64,000 bases of DNA from NCBI GenBank assembly GCA_050084515.1, contig CM114272.1, positions 8,494,001-8,558,000 of the forward strand, in the 5' to 3' direction. The translations under genes and the position numbers were made by a program. This document shows, piece after piece, positions 36,601-49,934 of the stretch (the stretch's first letter is position 1; each line of letters starts with the position of its first letter). Under the pieces are notes generated by a model, which ran no database searches, was not told where the DNA came from, and was given only the letters and a program-made list of their open reading frames with translations. The stretch is from Blasia pusilla (Eukaryota > Marchantiophyta > Marchantiopsida > Blasiales).

Positions 36601-39600
36601 ATTGACCATGCAGCAGAGTAGAGGTAATCTCTGGCCATTTAGGATTGCAAGTCATTGTCAAAAAGTAGTCAGGCTTCCCAAAATGTCTCACAATGGCCAT
36701 AGCATCATGGTACAATTGATGCATGTGACGGGGTCCTCCTATGAAAGACGAAGGTAAGATAATACGTCTCCCTATGCCTTGACCGTTCACATCATGCCGA
36801 GTCATGGCATCTCTGACCCCTTGGTATAAATCAGCTCTCAACTCTTTTTGATGCAATCGTATCCAAGTTAGCCATTGCATTTCAATAGTCGCATACATAT
36901 CCACCATATATTCTTGAGTAAGACGACCAAACCTCAACAACCGATTATTATCCATAGCGTTAGCTCGCATTTGAAGTCTGAATGAAGCAAATTGTAAAGC
37001 AGTAATCGTCTTTGAACTCGCCTCATGAGTGGTAACCTCACCTTGAATTTCTCCTTGTACAATATCATCTCTATCTTCATCCATCATAGCATACCCTCTT
37101 AACAGAGGATCATCTCTATGATCATGTTGCCCTTGCAAAGGTATCCCAGGATGCCAACCTGCTTCACCATAAACAAAAGGCAAAACAAAGTGCAATGGGA
37201 TATATGCTTCATTCAAGTCGACGGCAGATGATTTAATCCCTCCTCCATGTAAGCGAACAATAATATCACGTCCTTCTACTGGCTCACTCCCATCTCCAAG
37301 CAAGATAGCTGCAATCTCTGAAGCAACAGGCAAGGTGTATCGTTTTGCATCCAGACCTCGCTTACTACCCTTAAGAACAATATGAAAGTCAGAATTACAT
37401 GGATCAATAGCCACATTTCGAAATAAAGCCACATATGGATTATGGGCATGTAACATATCTTGTAATCCCCTTAAGATCTCTGGCCTCAATTGATCCGATA
37501 ATCTCCAGTCATAATCCTTCTTCTATGTTCCATCTGATGCTCATCATCATGAATATAAATTTGCGCAAATTGTGGAGGAGCACCACTTTCAGCATGTAGA
37601 GGTCCAATAGAATGATATACATCACCTTGAATCCTGAAGTTTCCTGTACCGCCTCGTTGCTCTGTCACATGTGCCCCAGTAGATGCCAATTGAAAAGCAC
37701 TATTATAGGCACGTGCATTACGCAAAAAATGAAGATTATTTGCACTCATACCAAAAACTAATTCTGCGTGTATAGAAGGTGAAGCTGTCAAATATGGTAA
37801 TTGAATCTTACCATGCCCACAACACATACTAAAAGGCGAGCTTATAAACCTAGTATACTTCACTCTCTCACACTTCCAATGTAGAGCATTGCAAGTCGGA
37901 CAAACAACATTCATAAGTCCAACACTAAAACGGCCAGTCATACTATCAATACGATCTCCCAACCTAAGAATTCGAATGTGCTTCTCTTCAAAGTTAGGAA
38001 TACGTGCAATATTGAGCAACTTTTTCAAGTTCACAACCCTTCTAGATCCCACATTTGGAATCGAGGCATGTGCATTGTCTTCATTTTCTTCCATGTCGCC
38101 TTCACGATTGGCTGCATTGGCATCGCTCCTAAACAACGGATCACAAACATGTGCAATCTCATGTACTTCATCCAAATGTGATCCCACATTTGGAATTGAG
38201 GCAGATACATTGTCTTCATTCACTTCCATGTCGCCTTCACGATTAGGTCCATTGGCATCATTCCTTATCAACGAATCGCCAACATGTGCAACCTCATGTA
38301 CTTCATCCAAATGAGCATGTCTTCTTCTTTGGCCCTCAGCTCGAGCAACTTGAAGCATGTGAGATAATCGAGAGGATTGGTAGGAATTGGAAGGCGCAAG
38401 CGAGAGGTTAAGAAATTAATATATATGATTATAATAAGAATAAATATACATACAAACATATCTCTATTAAATTTGAATATATAGTTTAGAAATATACATT
38501 GGAGATGGAAAGACCACAATCCCAGAGTTTGGAATAGCTTCAACTTCATGATGTACCATAATTGCCCTGCAAAAAGTTTGCTATTAGAAATCATTCATAA
38601 AAATTTAAGACCAAGTAAGAAACATCAATAATAAAAGTATGTAAAGCATACCTTGTATTAGCTTGAGTATGAAAGTCATTAGTAGTCATAGCCTCAACTT
38701 CCTCTCTAGAAAGAAGATTCACAGACAATTGATGAACATTCGCTTGGGCCAAATTATGGTGTCTTCTTCTCTGGCCTTGTGCTCGTGCAACTTGAAGCAT
38801 AGCATGTAATCCCCGAGGGTTGGACGGAAGTGGAAGACTGAGAAAAACAATATTAAAAAAAATCAAGTCAAAATAATTAAATTAAAAAAATTAACTTAAA
38901 AAAACCAATAAAAAGAAAGAAATTAATGAGTGGATGACGTACATTGGAGACAATGTAGAGTCTATTAAAGCATGAAGATTTCGATTGGAAGGTGTTGCTA
39001 CCAACCTGAACAAAGAATAAAAAAAGTCATAATACGAAAAAAAATTATAAATATTATTATAATAAAAAGTAGAAATGTTATACATAAATAAATACCTTAT
39101 AGTATTTGCGTCTAGTGGGCCATCGATGATGGGTGGTTGTAATTCTTCCATCAATGGAATATTCACAACAGCTTCAATAGATCTCAATTCAACTAATTTA
39201 GCATGTCTTCGCTTTTGTCCTTGAGCTCTCACAATTTGATGTATATCACGTAATCGTTTCGGGTTCGATGGATTTGGAAGTCTACATCACAAACATGAAA
39301 GATATTAAAGTCACAAAACAAATCTAGAGTGTGCACATAAGGTTACGATATCATTCTATAATCATAATGCTAAGTATCCTTACATTGGAGATGACAAAGT
39401 CGTTGAAGGAGTTACAAATCGCATATCATGAAGCACCCTTCTGTTTCTTTGAGAAGCAACCCTTCTAACCTTCTTATATGCAAGCTTCTCTGTTTCCTCC
39501 GAAATCCGTATAGAAGATGGAGCACTACATGAAATGTGGTGATCATGTTCCACATTAGATAAAGAGACTACATTGGTGATGTCTGCGAATGGTCTTTTTT

Positions 39601-39637
39601 CATTTCGCCTCGATGGTTCCTCTTGAGATTCATGCAT
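33662..39637 (-). pseudogene. Helitron Rep/helicase gene, broken
   Basis: Spliced Rep plus PIF1-type helicase. The start is probably ATG 39637 (KRPFADITN). Upstream exons repeat a NP...L...RAQGQ+RRHA module. The Helitron N domain follows (CPTCNALHW, FRIQGDVYHSIG). The Rep HUH motif is GLPHVHILI near 36450; the two-tyrosine motif is KYFYKYVYKG near 35940. The helicase has Walker A GPGGTGKT near 35310, DEAPM near 34957, GGEFRQLLP near 34825 and motifs V/VI (INKSQGQTLDRVG, YVALSRV) at about 33770-33870, ending at 33662. Frame breaks are seen near 37489, 34798, 34500 and 34140. Between the end of the Rep part (GRLYMTNP, near 35415) and Walker A only about 70 bp remain, so the long linker that normally separates Rep and helicase is missing. 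The protein would nick, join and unwind element DNA; this copy cannot make it intact. Confidence 0.9.
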
Positions 39638-39822
39638 CTTGTGATAATATCAACCATCCGACCAAAATATATATTTTCAATATATAAAAAAATAATAGAA
39701 AAAAAGAGAAAAATTTGTACAAAAAACTTATACTCAAGATTTGGTCTGTGAATATTATAATCTATATTAAAAAATAAATTTACACATAACTGAAGTTTTT
39801 ATAAAAATCTGAAATAGGAAAA

Positions 39823-40397
39823 TCATTCTAACGGGCAATGAGACTCCGCCGTACTCATCTCACTTGAGTCCTCAGAGAAAATTGAATGACAATCACTAAT
39901 TTCCCATGACCCCGACCCGTAACAATCACGTACAAAAGAATGGCTAGATGCTATAGGGTCTGATGAAGGGATGCAATCATGTGTGGAATCTGTATCTCCT
40001 TCTCCCTCTTGACCTCCAACTACTTCTTGTGAAATAGAATGATGATTCACCCCAGGTGTGGTTAAAATCCTAGATGCACTCTCATCATAACTACAACTCT
40101 GACCATTTCTCAAAGGGCTTATGCTAACATTAGGACCATTAATCCCATTTTCGCAAATAGGAAATGGTACATAGCTAGGACTTAAAGCCTTATCCATATT
40201 TTCAAAAATCGGCGATGGAACATAGCCAAGACTTGAAGCATAATTCCTATTTTCAACGATTGGCGAGGGGACATACTCGGACTTGCTATTTGTATCACCT
40301 CTATGACGTCAACATCTATAGGTGTATAATCCCTTTCTTGTTCATCAAGAGGAATGTAAAACTCACCATCGCTATAGCGTAATTCGTCAACACTCAT
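39823..40397 (-). CDS. Helitron upstream open frames with YVPxPI repeats
   Basis: Two overlapping frames (40397-40182 and 40197-39823) upstream of the Rep start encode acidic, serine-rich peptide. A frame change inside the first splits three related segments built on YVPSPI/YVPFPI-x-EN, with Asn- and Ser-rich spacers. No family is recognised. It may be the N-terminal part of the Helitron protein or an accessory gene. Confidence 0.35.
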
Positions 40398-40672
40398 TTA
40401 TAAAGTATCCTGCATTATCCACACAATTATTAAAATAAAAGAAATATATCAAAATAATGAAAGAAATACCCAATAGAAAAGGATACTAAATCTCCACACC
40501 TGAATATTAGAACACAAGCAGAGAAGACTTACTTTTTTGAATAACACCACTCCCAAAGAAATGAAACTTGATCGTTTGCTCAACTCAACAATCTCAAACA
40601 GACATATCTGACACAAAACCAACATGGATTTGATGATTAATTGGATATACACGATAGATAGTACTCTCTAGG

Positions 40673-41062
40673 CTACTTATCTCCAATATCTCGACTATCT
40701 GCACTTATGTCTAAATCCCCATAATCCATACACCTATATTCGAGGTCGAACTCATCAACAACATACCATCCCTCAGAATCATAGAGGGAAGTGGAGGAAT
40801 ATTCTCCATCCTCAAGATCTTCAAGACCGGGACAAATATCTACAGAGTATCTCTCATTACTATTGAGAGTAATCACAATTTCCTCGCCTATTGAGACTTC
40901 TCTAACTTCCTCAGTCTCATTGAAACCATTTGAAATAGGAGCAAAAAATGTAGGGTCCACATCAAACAATTTTCGTTTGCGTTCAGAGCGAGATAATGAA
41001 AATCTATGTTCATCTCTCTCTACCAAATATTCGGGACTCCTATTTATTACAATTTCTTCCAC
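40673..41062 (-). CDS. Acidic 129-residue protein of unknown function in the Helitron
   Basis: One open frame with start and stop encodes an acidic protein. A basic patch (RSERKRKLFD) sits near residue 30, followed by a Glu/Asp-rich C-terminal half (YRCMDYGDLDISADSRD). It is co-oriented with and upstream of the Rep gene and inside the proposed Helitron boundaries. No domain is recognised. It could be a first exon of the Helitron transcript or an independent accessory gene. Confidence 0.4.
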   Translation of the reverse strand: MEEIVINRSPEYLVERDEHRFSLSRSERKRKLFDVDPTFFAPISNGFNETEEVREVSIGEEIVITLNSNERYSVDICPGLEDLEDGEYSSTSLYDSEGWYVVDEFDLEYRCMDYGDLDISADSRDIGDK

Positions 41063-41465
41063 AATTATACGCCTCTTGCATCTTGATTAGACAGTTGACA
41101 TGGCGTAAGCTAGTTAGCCTCACTCCGCATATACAATATTATTCACTGCAAATTTAAAAAGAGCATATTAAAATTTCAATATAATTAGATAATTCCAGTA
41201 AAAAAAGAGAGGGACCACCAAGAGCAGATTTCAAGTAAGAAAAATGTAACTATAATTTCATAACGCTCACCTAAAAAAAAAGATTATGAGATTTGTAAGA
41301 GAAAAAGATCTTGGCACGGAAAAAACAAATTTCATAAATAACATTTGAAAGCCCCATGTCCCCAAACATCTAGTAGGCCTACGTCAGTAAGGTCGGGTCA
41401 TTGGCTTCGGTTCAGGTGGGCGGGGATCGAATCTCGCTGTCGACGCCATTTTGGAAGCGGCTCTC

Positions 41466-41645
41466 CCAGTCGGACTTTGGTGAAGCCCACATGCGGCTGC
41501 CTCGGGCAGGCCATGGTACGTTTATGGGAGAGGAAAGAGGAAAGAGGTGGGACAGGCAAAAGAAACGCGAGCACTCCCAGTCGGACTCTGGTGAAGCCCA
41601 CATGTGGCTGCCTCGGGCAGGCCATGGTCCATGGTACGTTTATGC
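41466..41645. repeat. Partial tandem duplication, about 112-bp unit
   Basis: Two copies start at CCCAGTCGGACT(T/C)TGGTGAA and share GGCTGCCTCGGGCAGGCCAT. The second is truncated after about 65 bases and carries a small CCATGGT duplication. Confidence 0.85.
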
Positions 41646-43856
41646 TATTAACGTACCATTATTACGTTATATTACTTGACTGAAAATGTCAGAGCGACTT
41701 CCAGATCCAAAATTCTTTGCCATGATCCTCACTTAAAGGTAGCGATTCTAGTAAAGAAGGGCACGGTGTGAAGAAGGCAGCCGGCAAGAAGCCTAGGATC
41801 GTGTGTGGAAACAAGGATGAGAATGCTCAGATAGAGAGGGAAAAACGTAAGGACGACGGCAATAAAGGCAAGAATTGTAAAGTCGCAATAGAAACAGCGC
41901 CTACGGCAGAAAGGAATATGAACATATGCAGAAGTGGGAGCCGCGAATCATTTGGCGATCGGATCCGAGACATCGTCCAATTGGTAAAAGGGTGGGATTG
42001 GTTGGTGCAAATTTGTCGAGAAATCTCTTCGCACCCCGGTGGTCCGAAAGCTCATGAACGCATTCTCAAATGCGACGCCTCAAAGCACCGGCTAAGGTCG
42101 AGCGAGGAGACAAGCTCACCTTAGGTTCCAACGGTGACCAAATCCGGACCGGACACCGGAAGAATTACCATGTCTTGGGACTGCAAGGTCTTCTTTGATG
42201 AGGCGATGAGCTCTTGGGCGTCGCGAGGCGTTTAGGGAGAAAGAAAGAGGAGATGAAATGGAGAACGACGAGGAGGAGAGATGGTGAAAAGAGGGCATGG
42301 GAACTGCCACACGGAGAGATGTGAAGATGCTCGTGGACGTTGAGCTCACGGTCCTCATTCCAAATCTCTTGGAGTACTATCCAAAAATCCTCATGCCGAA
42401 TGCGGACACCGACCAGCCCATCCAACCCCTTTCCTTTTCTACCTCAGAGACCACACAAAGACAATCTCTCTCTCTGGATGCGATTGGTGCTTTGCGCCGC
42501 AGTCGCAAGTCTCTCGTGTGTGTGTTGTGCCCGTGGTACAACGTCTATTCTCACTGTCCCAGAGATCCCAAGCTCAACGCCTAATAATATCATTCATTGG
42601 CAACCATCAAAAAACTCTGTTGGACCCTGTCAAAACGATACTGAGTGTAATTCCCGATAGCGCGTTCTCTGTCAGTTGTGAGAAAGTGACGCACGGATAA
42701 ATTTGGGCTATGGCAGAGAAGAAACTAACTTTTCGAAGCTGAATTTGGAAATGAGGACGACTGAGCGACAATCTAAAGTACCAAGTAATCGAAAAGGGGA
42801 AGTGTCTACTACATGAGGTACACGAAGTAGTACCAAGCCGGAAATATTATATGCATCTTATGCACTACTGAGGGGAATGCCTGACGGAAGTTCCGAGAAA
42901 GGTATCCATCTCACCACGAGACGATCGTAGTGAGAATAGGCGACGTTGGTGGCACCGTCGATACGCTCGATTCAAATCTGTCTTGGCAAAGCGGATATAG
43001 GGGCTTCAGATGATACGGCACACACACAACCTGGCGGTTGTATGTGTGGGAGAGGTAATGAACTGTTACCGAAGGATCAAAGAGACAGAATCAAGTCCTT
43101 CAAGTTTACTGGAGCAAGGTGAAATCTGTGACATGCCCTTTCGGCTCGCAAACGCAATTTGGATCCGGACAGGTTGCAACTCGTTCAGTGCACAAATCTA
43201 GAGCATTTCAACAGGATACAAATCAGAATACAAATATAACCTTCGGACCAGAAATAGGGCTTTTGGATCTCACTTTCGAATCGGATGGGAACATAAAGCT
43301 CACCTTCACATTGGAACACAAATCTCCCCTCTCGATCGGAACATGGCTTTTCGGATCTTGGGCTCTTCGTTCAAACAACCACACCTTCCTTCCACCCACG
43401 ACTCCAACTTGCGCTCCAACTCCAACTTTCTCCCAGATCTCCTGTAACTTTCCACAATTATACAAAATTACTACAGTAACTATGGTACCAATTGTGCGGA
43501 TGAGGGCCTCACAAGCCTGGAACCAGTACCATATGCACACTTGTGAGAGCCGAAGCCTCGGAAGATTTTGTGTTGATGACCACCTCATAAGCCTCTAACC
43601 AATACCGTATGCACACTTGTGTAAATAGAAGCCGTGTAGCTCAGGTACCCCTCTTTCATAAGGTATTAATGGTATAGATCTCCCCTCGTTCAAAAATAAC
43701 GTGGCTTCTCACCTCACTCAAGTAGATGGCCGTCTAAATAAAATTTCAGTCAAATTTTAGACATTTTAGACCACCACTTGTGGAGGATCTTCACTTCTTT
43801 GGGAACGGGGAGTTACCAAAAGAAGTAACCCCCCCTTCCTCACATTATAGTATAGA

Positions 43857-46800
43857 TATCTAAATGTACCGGTTTTCACGAAAAACTATCCGAACCCGGA
43901 CCAAACAAGTTAGAAATGCTAGATGCTCATTGGCAAGAACTCAATTTTGGGGCGCCATACGGATATCCCGGTTTCCCCATATACGGCACGGGATGCCGTT
44001 CGTCTACATCACGAACTCCTGATATTTATGGATAGCACGAGAAACTAGGGCGAATACTTCTCACAACGTAAAGCCCGCTAGGAGGGAAGCGCTTATCGGA
44101 AAGCTCTTCACGGGAACGTCCACCGCTTTCTCAAATTTCGCGACTCACGGCAGATGTCTCCGACGACCCTTCACGGCAAACTCGTGGACGTAAAGTTCTT
44201 GTGGACGTAAGAGGTTTCGTAAATGTCTTGTGTCCTACAACTAAGCGTGGTCGTGGGGCCTATCACCACGAGCTAGTTTTCACCTTCCCACAATTGAGTG
44301 TGTAAGATATTAGTGGGACGCGTGGAAAATAAAATAGTGTTTGAAGAATTAGTGTATAATATGCTTAGGGAAGACACATTTTTTTGTTGTTCAATTGTCA
44401 CATGTCCAAGCATAGAGGTGTTTGTAAATCAAGAAGGCACTCTCCCATATGAAAATAGATATGGGAAGGTGTCGTGCGTTCTATGACATTTCAAGGTTCA
44501 CAAGGAAATACATAATATATAAAATCATTTTTGTTTGGTGATGTATTCACGGGCCTCTACATACAATTGATGATTTTTTTCGGTTTAATCTTATCAGTCC
44601 ATATGGATTCCATTCTCCATTCACGGTGTTTTCTCCTCCTTGAGTGATCTTCTGCCCCATCGACAGGTTGAGTTTTGAGTTTACAACTTTACGAGTACAC
44701 TTCACTAATTTTTTTCGCTTAGGAATTGTTGATACAAAATGAAATGAGACTTCATTGCCAGTACGAGTCGTGCTTTTGAAATCATCATCTAGAAAATAAA
44801 ATTTAAATGAGAAACATTTTTCGAGAATCTAATTAACATGAGTCAAAGTCTCAAAGATGGGGATTCTTGACAAATTCAAAAACTATCCTCTCTTATAGAT
44901 TTTATCATTCATGGAATTTTGTTCAAAAATATTATCACATTTCTGCATCCCATGAGATCTAGAGACTCAACGTCCTTTTTGGTTAAAAATCATTACACAT
45001 GGCCAAAAATATAATTAAAAGAAGCCTGCATCCAAGAGGGGAATTTAGGGTTTACCCTAAACCCAAAGCTTCCGGACACTATCCCCATTTGCATCTGGCC
45101 GACGGCATGGTAGAGGCCATGTAGACATCACCGCGCCCACACAAATAGCGTGTAAGATTTAGGGGTCGTGATAGGGATGTGGACCAGGTGGGGCGCAATG
45201 CGGTGCAAGAATGGGTGTGCGATCGGGTGTGTTTGCAAGATGGCATGTCCGGAAAAGTCCATCCCCTAGACGAAAAAGTCTCTTTCTATGGAACCTTCTG
45301 AGTAAAAATTATTGTGAGACTTTTATGTAAACAAAATTCCAAAAATTTGGACCTTAAATTTTGTGGTATCAAATCTATTCAAAAAAGGAACTCCTCCATA
45401 AGTCCATATTTATCTCGATCTTAAATTTCCAAGAGTCCAGGTGCTAGGTGGGGCTTAGACTCGAGAGTGGGGAAATTTTATATGGCTGTCAAACTTTCCC
45501 TTCCAACATGTCTTAGTTACAAATCTAATAAAGAGACCTCATAATCTTATGTCTCCCTCTTCATTTCCATTTGCCTACTCGATAATAGTGCTTTTCATCA
45601 TGCTGAATGAAATGGGCATAAATAAAAATTTTGCATTAAATACATGTTTAATCCATATTTTTTAGAGGCAAGGAACAAATTTCTCAAGTTTGAAACCATG
45701 GTTTACCAAGAATGGTTAACATTTTATCCTCAATCTTAATTGGAGCAATCATTTCTAAAATTCTTTCCCAATTTGTACTTGATGAATGGTCTATTTCATT
45801 TCATTTCTCAACTTGTACTTCATATCTTTACACTTATCTTAAAATTTGGAACTTGAGTTTTTTTAATCAAATCTATTAAAAAAAAAAAAAGTTCCTCAGT
45901 CCATAAATCCACATTTATCTCTTAAATTTTCACTTAGAGTGGATTAGAACCTTGATGACCATCACATTAAATTCTATACTATAAAACAATTTAGCTCTTG
46001 GAAATGAAGGTTACCTTGACCATCTATGATTAACTCCAAGTCTATCCAACCCTGACTAAAAGAATACAGAGACTTAAAGTGGATGAGTACGTATATGTCA
46101 TAGAAGACATGCTCTTGTACCCTTCTTCAACAACCCTAAAAAGAGATTCCTAAGCCAATCATCCTCAACTAGGACTAATCTGAAGGCTTTCCATTTTGCC
46201 TCGTTTGTCCTTAGTTTTCATAGTGGATTCCACCTCTTTCTCCTTAGACTTTCCTAAAGGAGAATACCCCTTTTGATCAATCTTAATTGGCTTGTAGTGC
46301 GATTTCCTTTGTTTTGTTCTTTAGGTTTTATCTCAGAGTTTCTCACCCATCGTCATCTTCGTTGGGTGGATCACTCCATGGACTCGCTAACATGACTAGC
46401 TAATCTAGCTTTCGTCTTAGTGTATGTTCTCACTAAGTCAAATCTTGCTTTGATTTCTCATCTTAACTCATTTTATAGATCCTCGCTAGCATGTGCCTTT
46501 AAGACTTAACTATTGACAACACTCCTCCACTAAGTTGAGTCAAAATCCTCATTTACTTCAAGTAGGGCCTCCAAAAAAGATTCTAGGTGATTTTAGGTTT
46601 AAATTCATCAACGCCTTGGGTGATGCATTGGCCTTAGGTGAGAAAGGGTGTAATTACTCATAAAGATAAAAGCAAGTCAAGCAAGGTGTGAGACCATTAA
46701 GAAAAAATCCAAGTTAAGGGCGAATAGCGGGGAATATGGAGTAGTCAAGAAGAGCAAGACTCCATGATACTTGTCATGCGACACGAAGGATGAAAAGACA

Positions 46801-48640
46801 ACCATGAGATGCCAAACAACAAGAGTTGAGACAGGAACTAGAGCCATGAGACATACAAAAAACGGGTCCAAGATCCAGGATGAGTTTGGGGAGTTGGGAG
46901 TTTTAGACTCTGCATCAAGATTCCGCCAAGCCATCTTGGGGGTTAGCTAGTCCAACGTGGGTCCTAACCATATTTGGGTTGTGGGCCAAAATGAAGGGCC
47001 CAGGATGGACGAAGGGAAACTTTTCCTTGGAGGACCCTAAAAGTACCTATAGGGGGGGGGGATCCTCTCCCTTCATATTCACTCAAGTTCATGAACAAGG
47101 GATGACGCGTGATGCCTCTTTGGCCATGTTTCAAGTTTGAATTAATGAACCATTTGGAATGCACCTTGAGGAAATAAGTGATGTATTGCGGTTTAGGAAA
47201 GCCACTTGGGAAGATTGGTGGAGGAATTGTAGGGAGACCATATGCAGATTGGGAAACTCAAAACCTCATTTGCATGCTTTGGAATTCACCAATGGCATGA
47301 AAATACTCACTCAATTAACATGACTTTGGTTCATCAAACTATGTTGGATTCTTGTAACCATTTTGAGCGATTGTACAATTACACTAGACTCATAAACTCA
47401 CTAGACTAACAAATTTTTATTTCTTTTTCTGAGATTTTTGAGTGAGTTGTGAGTCAATTATAAGTGAGAAGAATGACCATTTAGACTTGAAAAACTCCAC
47501 AAAATCGCAAAGCTAAAAAGTTGCACTTTTTTAACAATGACCTTGTGAGCCTTTTGTGACTAAATTGAAAACAAACTATGACTATATGGAAATGAAACTT
47601 TCAAAACACATTGCTTTCATAATTTGCGAGCCCAATTCTCAATTTTATGAGTCTAGTGTAATTGTACAATCGCTCACAAGATTGATTTTTGAGTTTATGA
47701 GAACTTTAAGATTCAAGGAGGATTTGGCTCCTTCCGATTTCTTCTTTGAGATCCTTTTGTTTTTTTTTCCCTCATTCAGTTCTTATTGATAGTGTCTGGA
47801 AAAAAATATTTTAGGAAAAAGTACATATTACTAAAAACCCCACTCATCTATATGCCCTTCAACCTTAAAAAAAATCTTACTAAAACAAATCTTAAGACTT
47901 AGCTCCACCATAGAGAGAAAATAAGTTCAAAGTAAGGAGAGCAGTCATGGAAAAGTTGGGAGGAAATGAGAAAATGGAGCAATTGTGGAGGCGAAAGGGG
48001 AATTTCTGGCCAAGTTTTTTTGGTGAGTGCCTTTGCAAGGCATTAGCAAGTGATTTGCAAGGACATAAAACTCTTGTGTTATAAATTTTTTTGAGTTAGT
48101 TGTATTAAATTTTCTTAGAAGTCACTACCTACGATGCCTAGTACTTGGAATCTGCTAGGCACACTCACAAATCTCAATGCAAGGATTTTGTAAGTCTTTT
48201 GCATCTCATGGCATACTTGCAATTGACTTGCAAAGCTCACAATGGTCGCAAAGTAGAGTAGACTTGCATTGGACTTGCAAATGGATTGCACAAAGTGGAC
48301 TTGGATAGTAGTAAAAAGGGCGAAAAATGGACTTGCAAAATAATGAAAGTATGCCTCTCATTCCTAATAGTATTAAAGCCAATCACCAAGAGGAAAGACA
48401 TGAATCTAGTGGCCAAATGCCTGGAGTTATTATACTTAAAAAATTTCCATTGACAAGTGACTTGCCCAATTCGAGTGATCTACTAAAACATCGTTCCACA
48501 AACATTCCTCAAATGCTAAGTTGACATATTCCCCTTGATCCACTATGTGCGAATGACAATCTAAGTTGATGAGAGATCTAATCCCAATACCTTAAGAAAA
48601 AGTCCAAATCTTAGAGAAAAACCAATGTTTGTACGTCTCG
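43857..48640. other. AT-rich intergenic DNA, no gene recognised
   Basis: Apart from the Helitron-like terminus near 44458, I find no transposon ends, RNA genes or conserved protein patterns. Codon-like stretches are short and broken on both strands. Confidence 0.55.
44403..44458 (-). mobile_element. Helitron-type 5' terminus relic
   Basis: Read on the minus strand, the sequence starts TCTATTTTCATATGGGAGAG and continues CTTCTTGATTTACAAACACC. This is the same 5' end family as at 15334 and 20410, with several substitutions. A matching 3' end was not located. Confidence 0.45.
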
Positions 48641-48959
48641 ACCAAAGACTAACTTGGTTCGTAAGCCTCGACGTCTTAAGACATTGTGAAAGTAAACACG
48701 ACAAGGTTCCATATAGACAAAGTAGGTGTTTGTGGACTTATGCCTCTCCTAGGGACGTACATGTTTGTGTGTGCCTAGGTTTGTGGGGTCTACCCGACCT
48801 GCAATGTAGACCTTGGCTCAACCACATCGTACCTAATCCAACGACCCGTTGCCCATTCTTGCTACATGTTCTGTAGCGCACAGTGAACCTGCGGAGGCCT
48901 GCAAGGAGCCCGCTTTCCCGTGCAGGCCAACAGCAGGCCTTGAGCCCGCTTTGTGCGTG

Positions 48960-49291
48960 GGGTTGGATATGGACAAAGTCTGTGGTCGCTGACATGTCCA
49001 TGTCCACCAAAATATGTTCGTCCTTAGGATGGACATGCTCATGCGGGCCCGCATACCCGTGGCCCACACCTGAGCCTGTTGAATAGTTGCATAGGCCCTT
49101 CGGTAGGCTCGGGCTGGCCGAGCTCATACTTGGGTTATGGCCCGCGTAGCGTGCATGGCAGGCTGGGCTCCCATTAGGCAGGCTAAGGCCCACGTAGGGC
49201 TTGCAAGTGAGCTTGCCCTCAACCCGCTATGTGCCGGCCCTAAGCCCGCTATGTGCGGGCCCCATGAGACTCGAGTCTGCCCAATGGGAGC
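48960..49291. repeat. GC-rich family B repeat, left part, interrupted by the gypsy element
   Basis: Contains GTCCTTAGGATGGACATG and CCCGTGGCCC, as in the copy at 17936-18125, and many CCCGC words. It stops at GAGC (49288-49291), where the gypsy element begins. The other half resumes at 59538-59885 after a second GAGC. Similar sequence also extends left to about 48640. Confidence 0.5.
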
Positions 49292-49932
49292 TGTCGTGCG
49301 CATACACATCGCTACACAACATACATCGTTGTCACCGAACACACACACAAACACGCATCATCCCATGCTAACTCATGGCATCCAAACAATGAGACAAGAC
49401 GAACCAAAATATCTCCAATAAAGTAAGATCCAATCTCTCTCTCCACCATCTCACACCATAGCTCTCAAAGGTGTGCTCTCTCTCTCATGTCAAACCAAAC
49501 CCACTCTCCTAATGAGAGGCTTGGGTTACACTCACAAGGCAAGGTACCATAGCTCCGCCGCCTCATGCCAAGAGGTTCAACAAAGAGAGAATGAGCTCTC
49601 AAGCTCTCTCTCCTTGAGGTATACCCCTCTCCTCTCCCAAGCTCTCTCCATGGTAACCTATTCTCCCAAGTCACCTCCTTGGCTCTTTACCTGATGTAGG
49701 AGGTCAAGGGCCACTTACCAAAAATAGTAAGTCGATCATATATTCAAAATGGTACTTACCTAAAATAGTAAGTTCCTCAATATGGCTCCAAATGAGCCGA
49801 AACGAAGGGGAAACCTGCTATCTCACGTTTCCAAGGGCCTTAGCAGGTCACCCTCGACCTACTGGGCGTGTTCTCCACTACTCATGAAGGCGCTCTATTA
49901 GATCCCACCGATCTATCCTAAAAGACGTGACA
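49292..49932 (-). repeat. 3' LTR of the gypsy element
   Basis: 641 bp with TG...CA termini. In element sense it starts TGTCACGTCTTTTAGG at 49932 and ends GCGCACGACA at 49292. The first 513 bp match the 5' LTR; the last 128 bp are absent from the 5' LTR but repeated just inside this LTR. Confidence 0.85.
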
Positions 49933-49934
49933 GC

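Larger units (their letters stand above)
33525..43856 (-). mobile_element. Helitron with Rep/helicase gene (degenerate)
   Basis: On the minus strand the 3' end is CTAG at 33528-33525 followed by T. It is preceded by a GC-rich hairpin, GGTGCATCGCACGGGC, as in plant Helitrons. The internal gene at 33662-39637 encodes the Rep/helicase protein. The 5' end is less certain: TCTATACTATAATG after an A at 43857 is the best candidate, and a second TC terminus, TCTATACCATTAAT, starts at 43678. The span would be about 10.3 kb, with roughly 2.8 kb of non-Rep DNA at the 5' side that may be captured sequence or a nested element. Helitrons move by rolling-circle replication, inserting between A and T without target duplication. 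Confidence 0.65.

Noticed and set aside
49465-49694. Small frames in the LTR and their copies at 59108-59299
   Set aside because: They duplicate with the LTR and contain only simple-sequence peptide.
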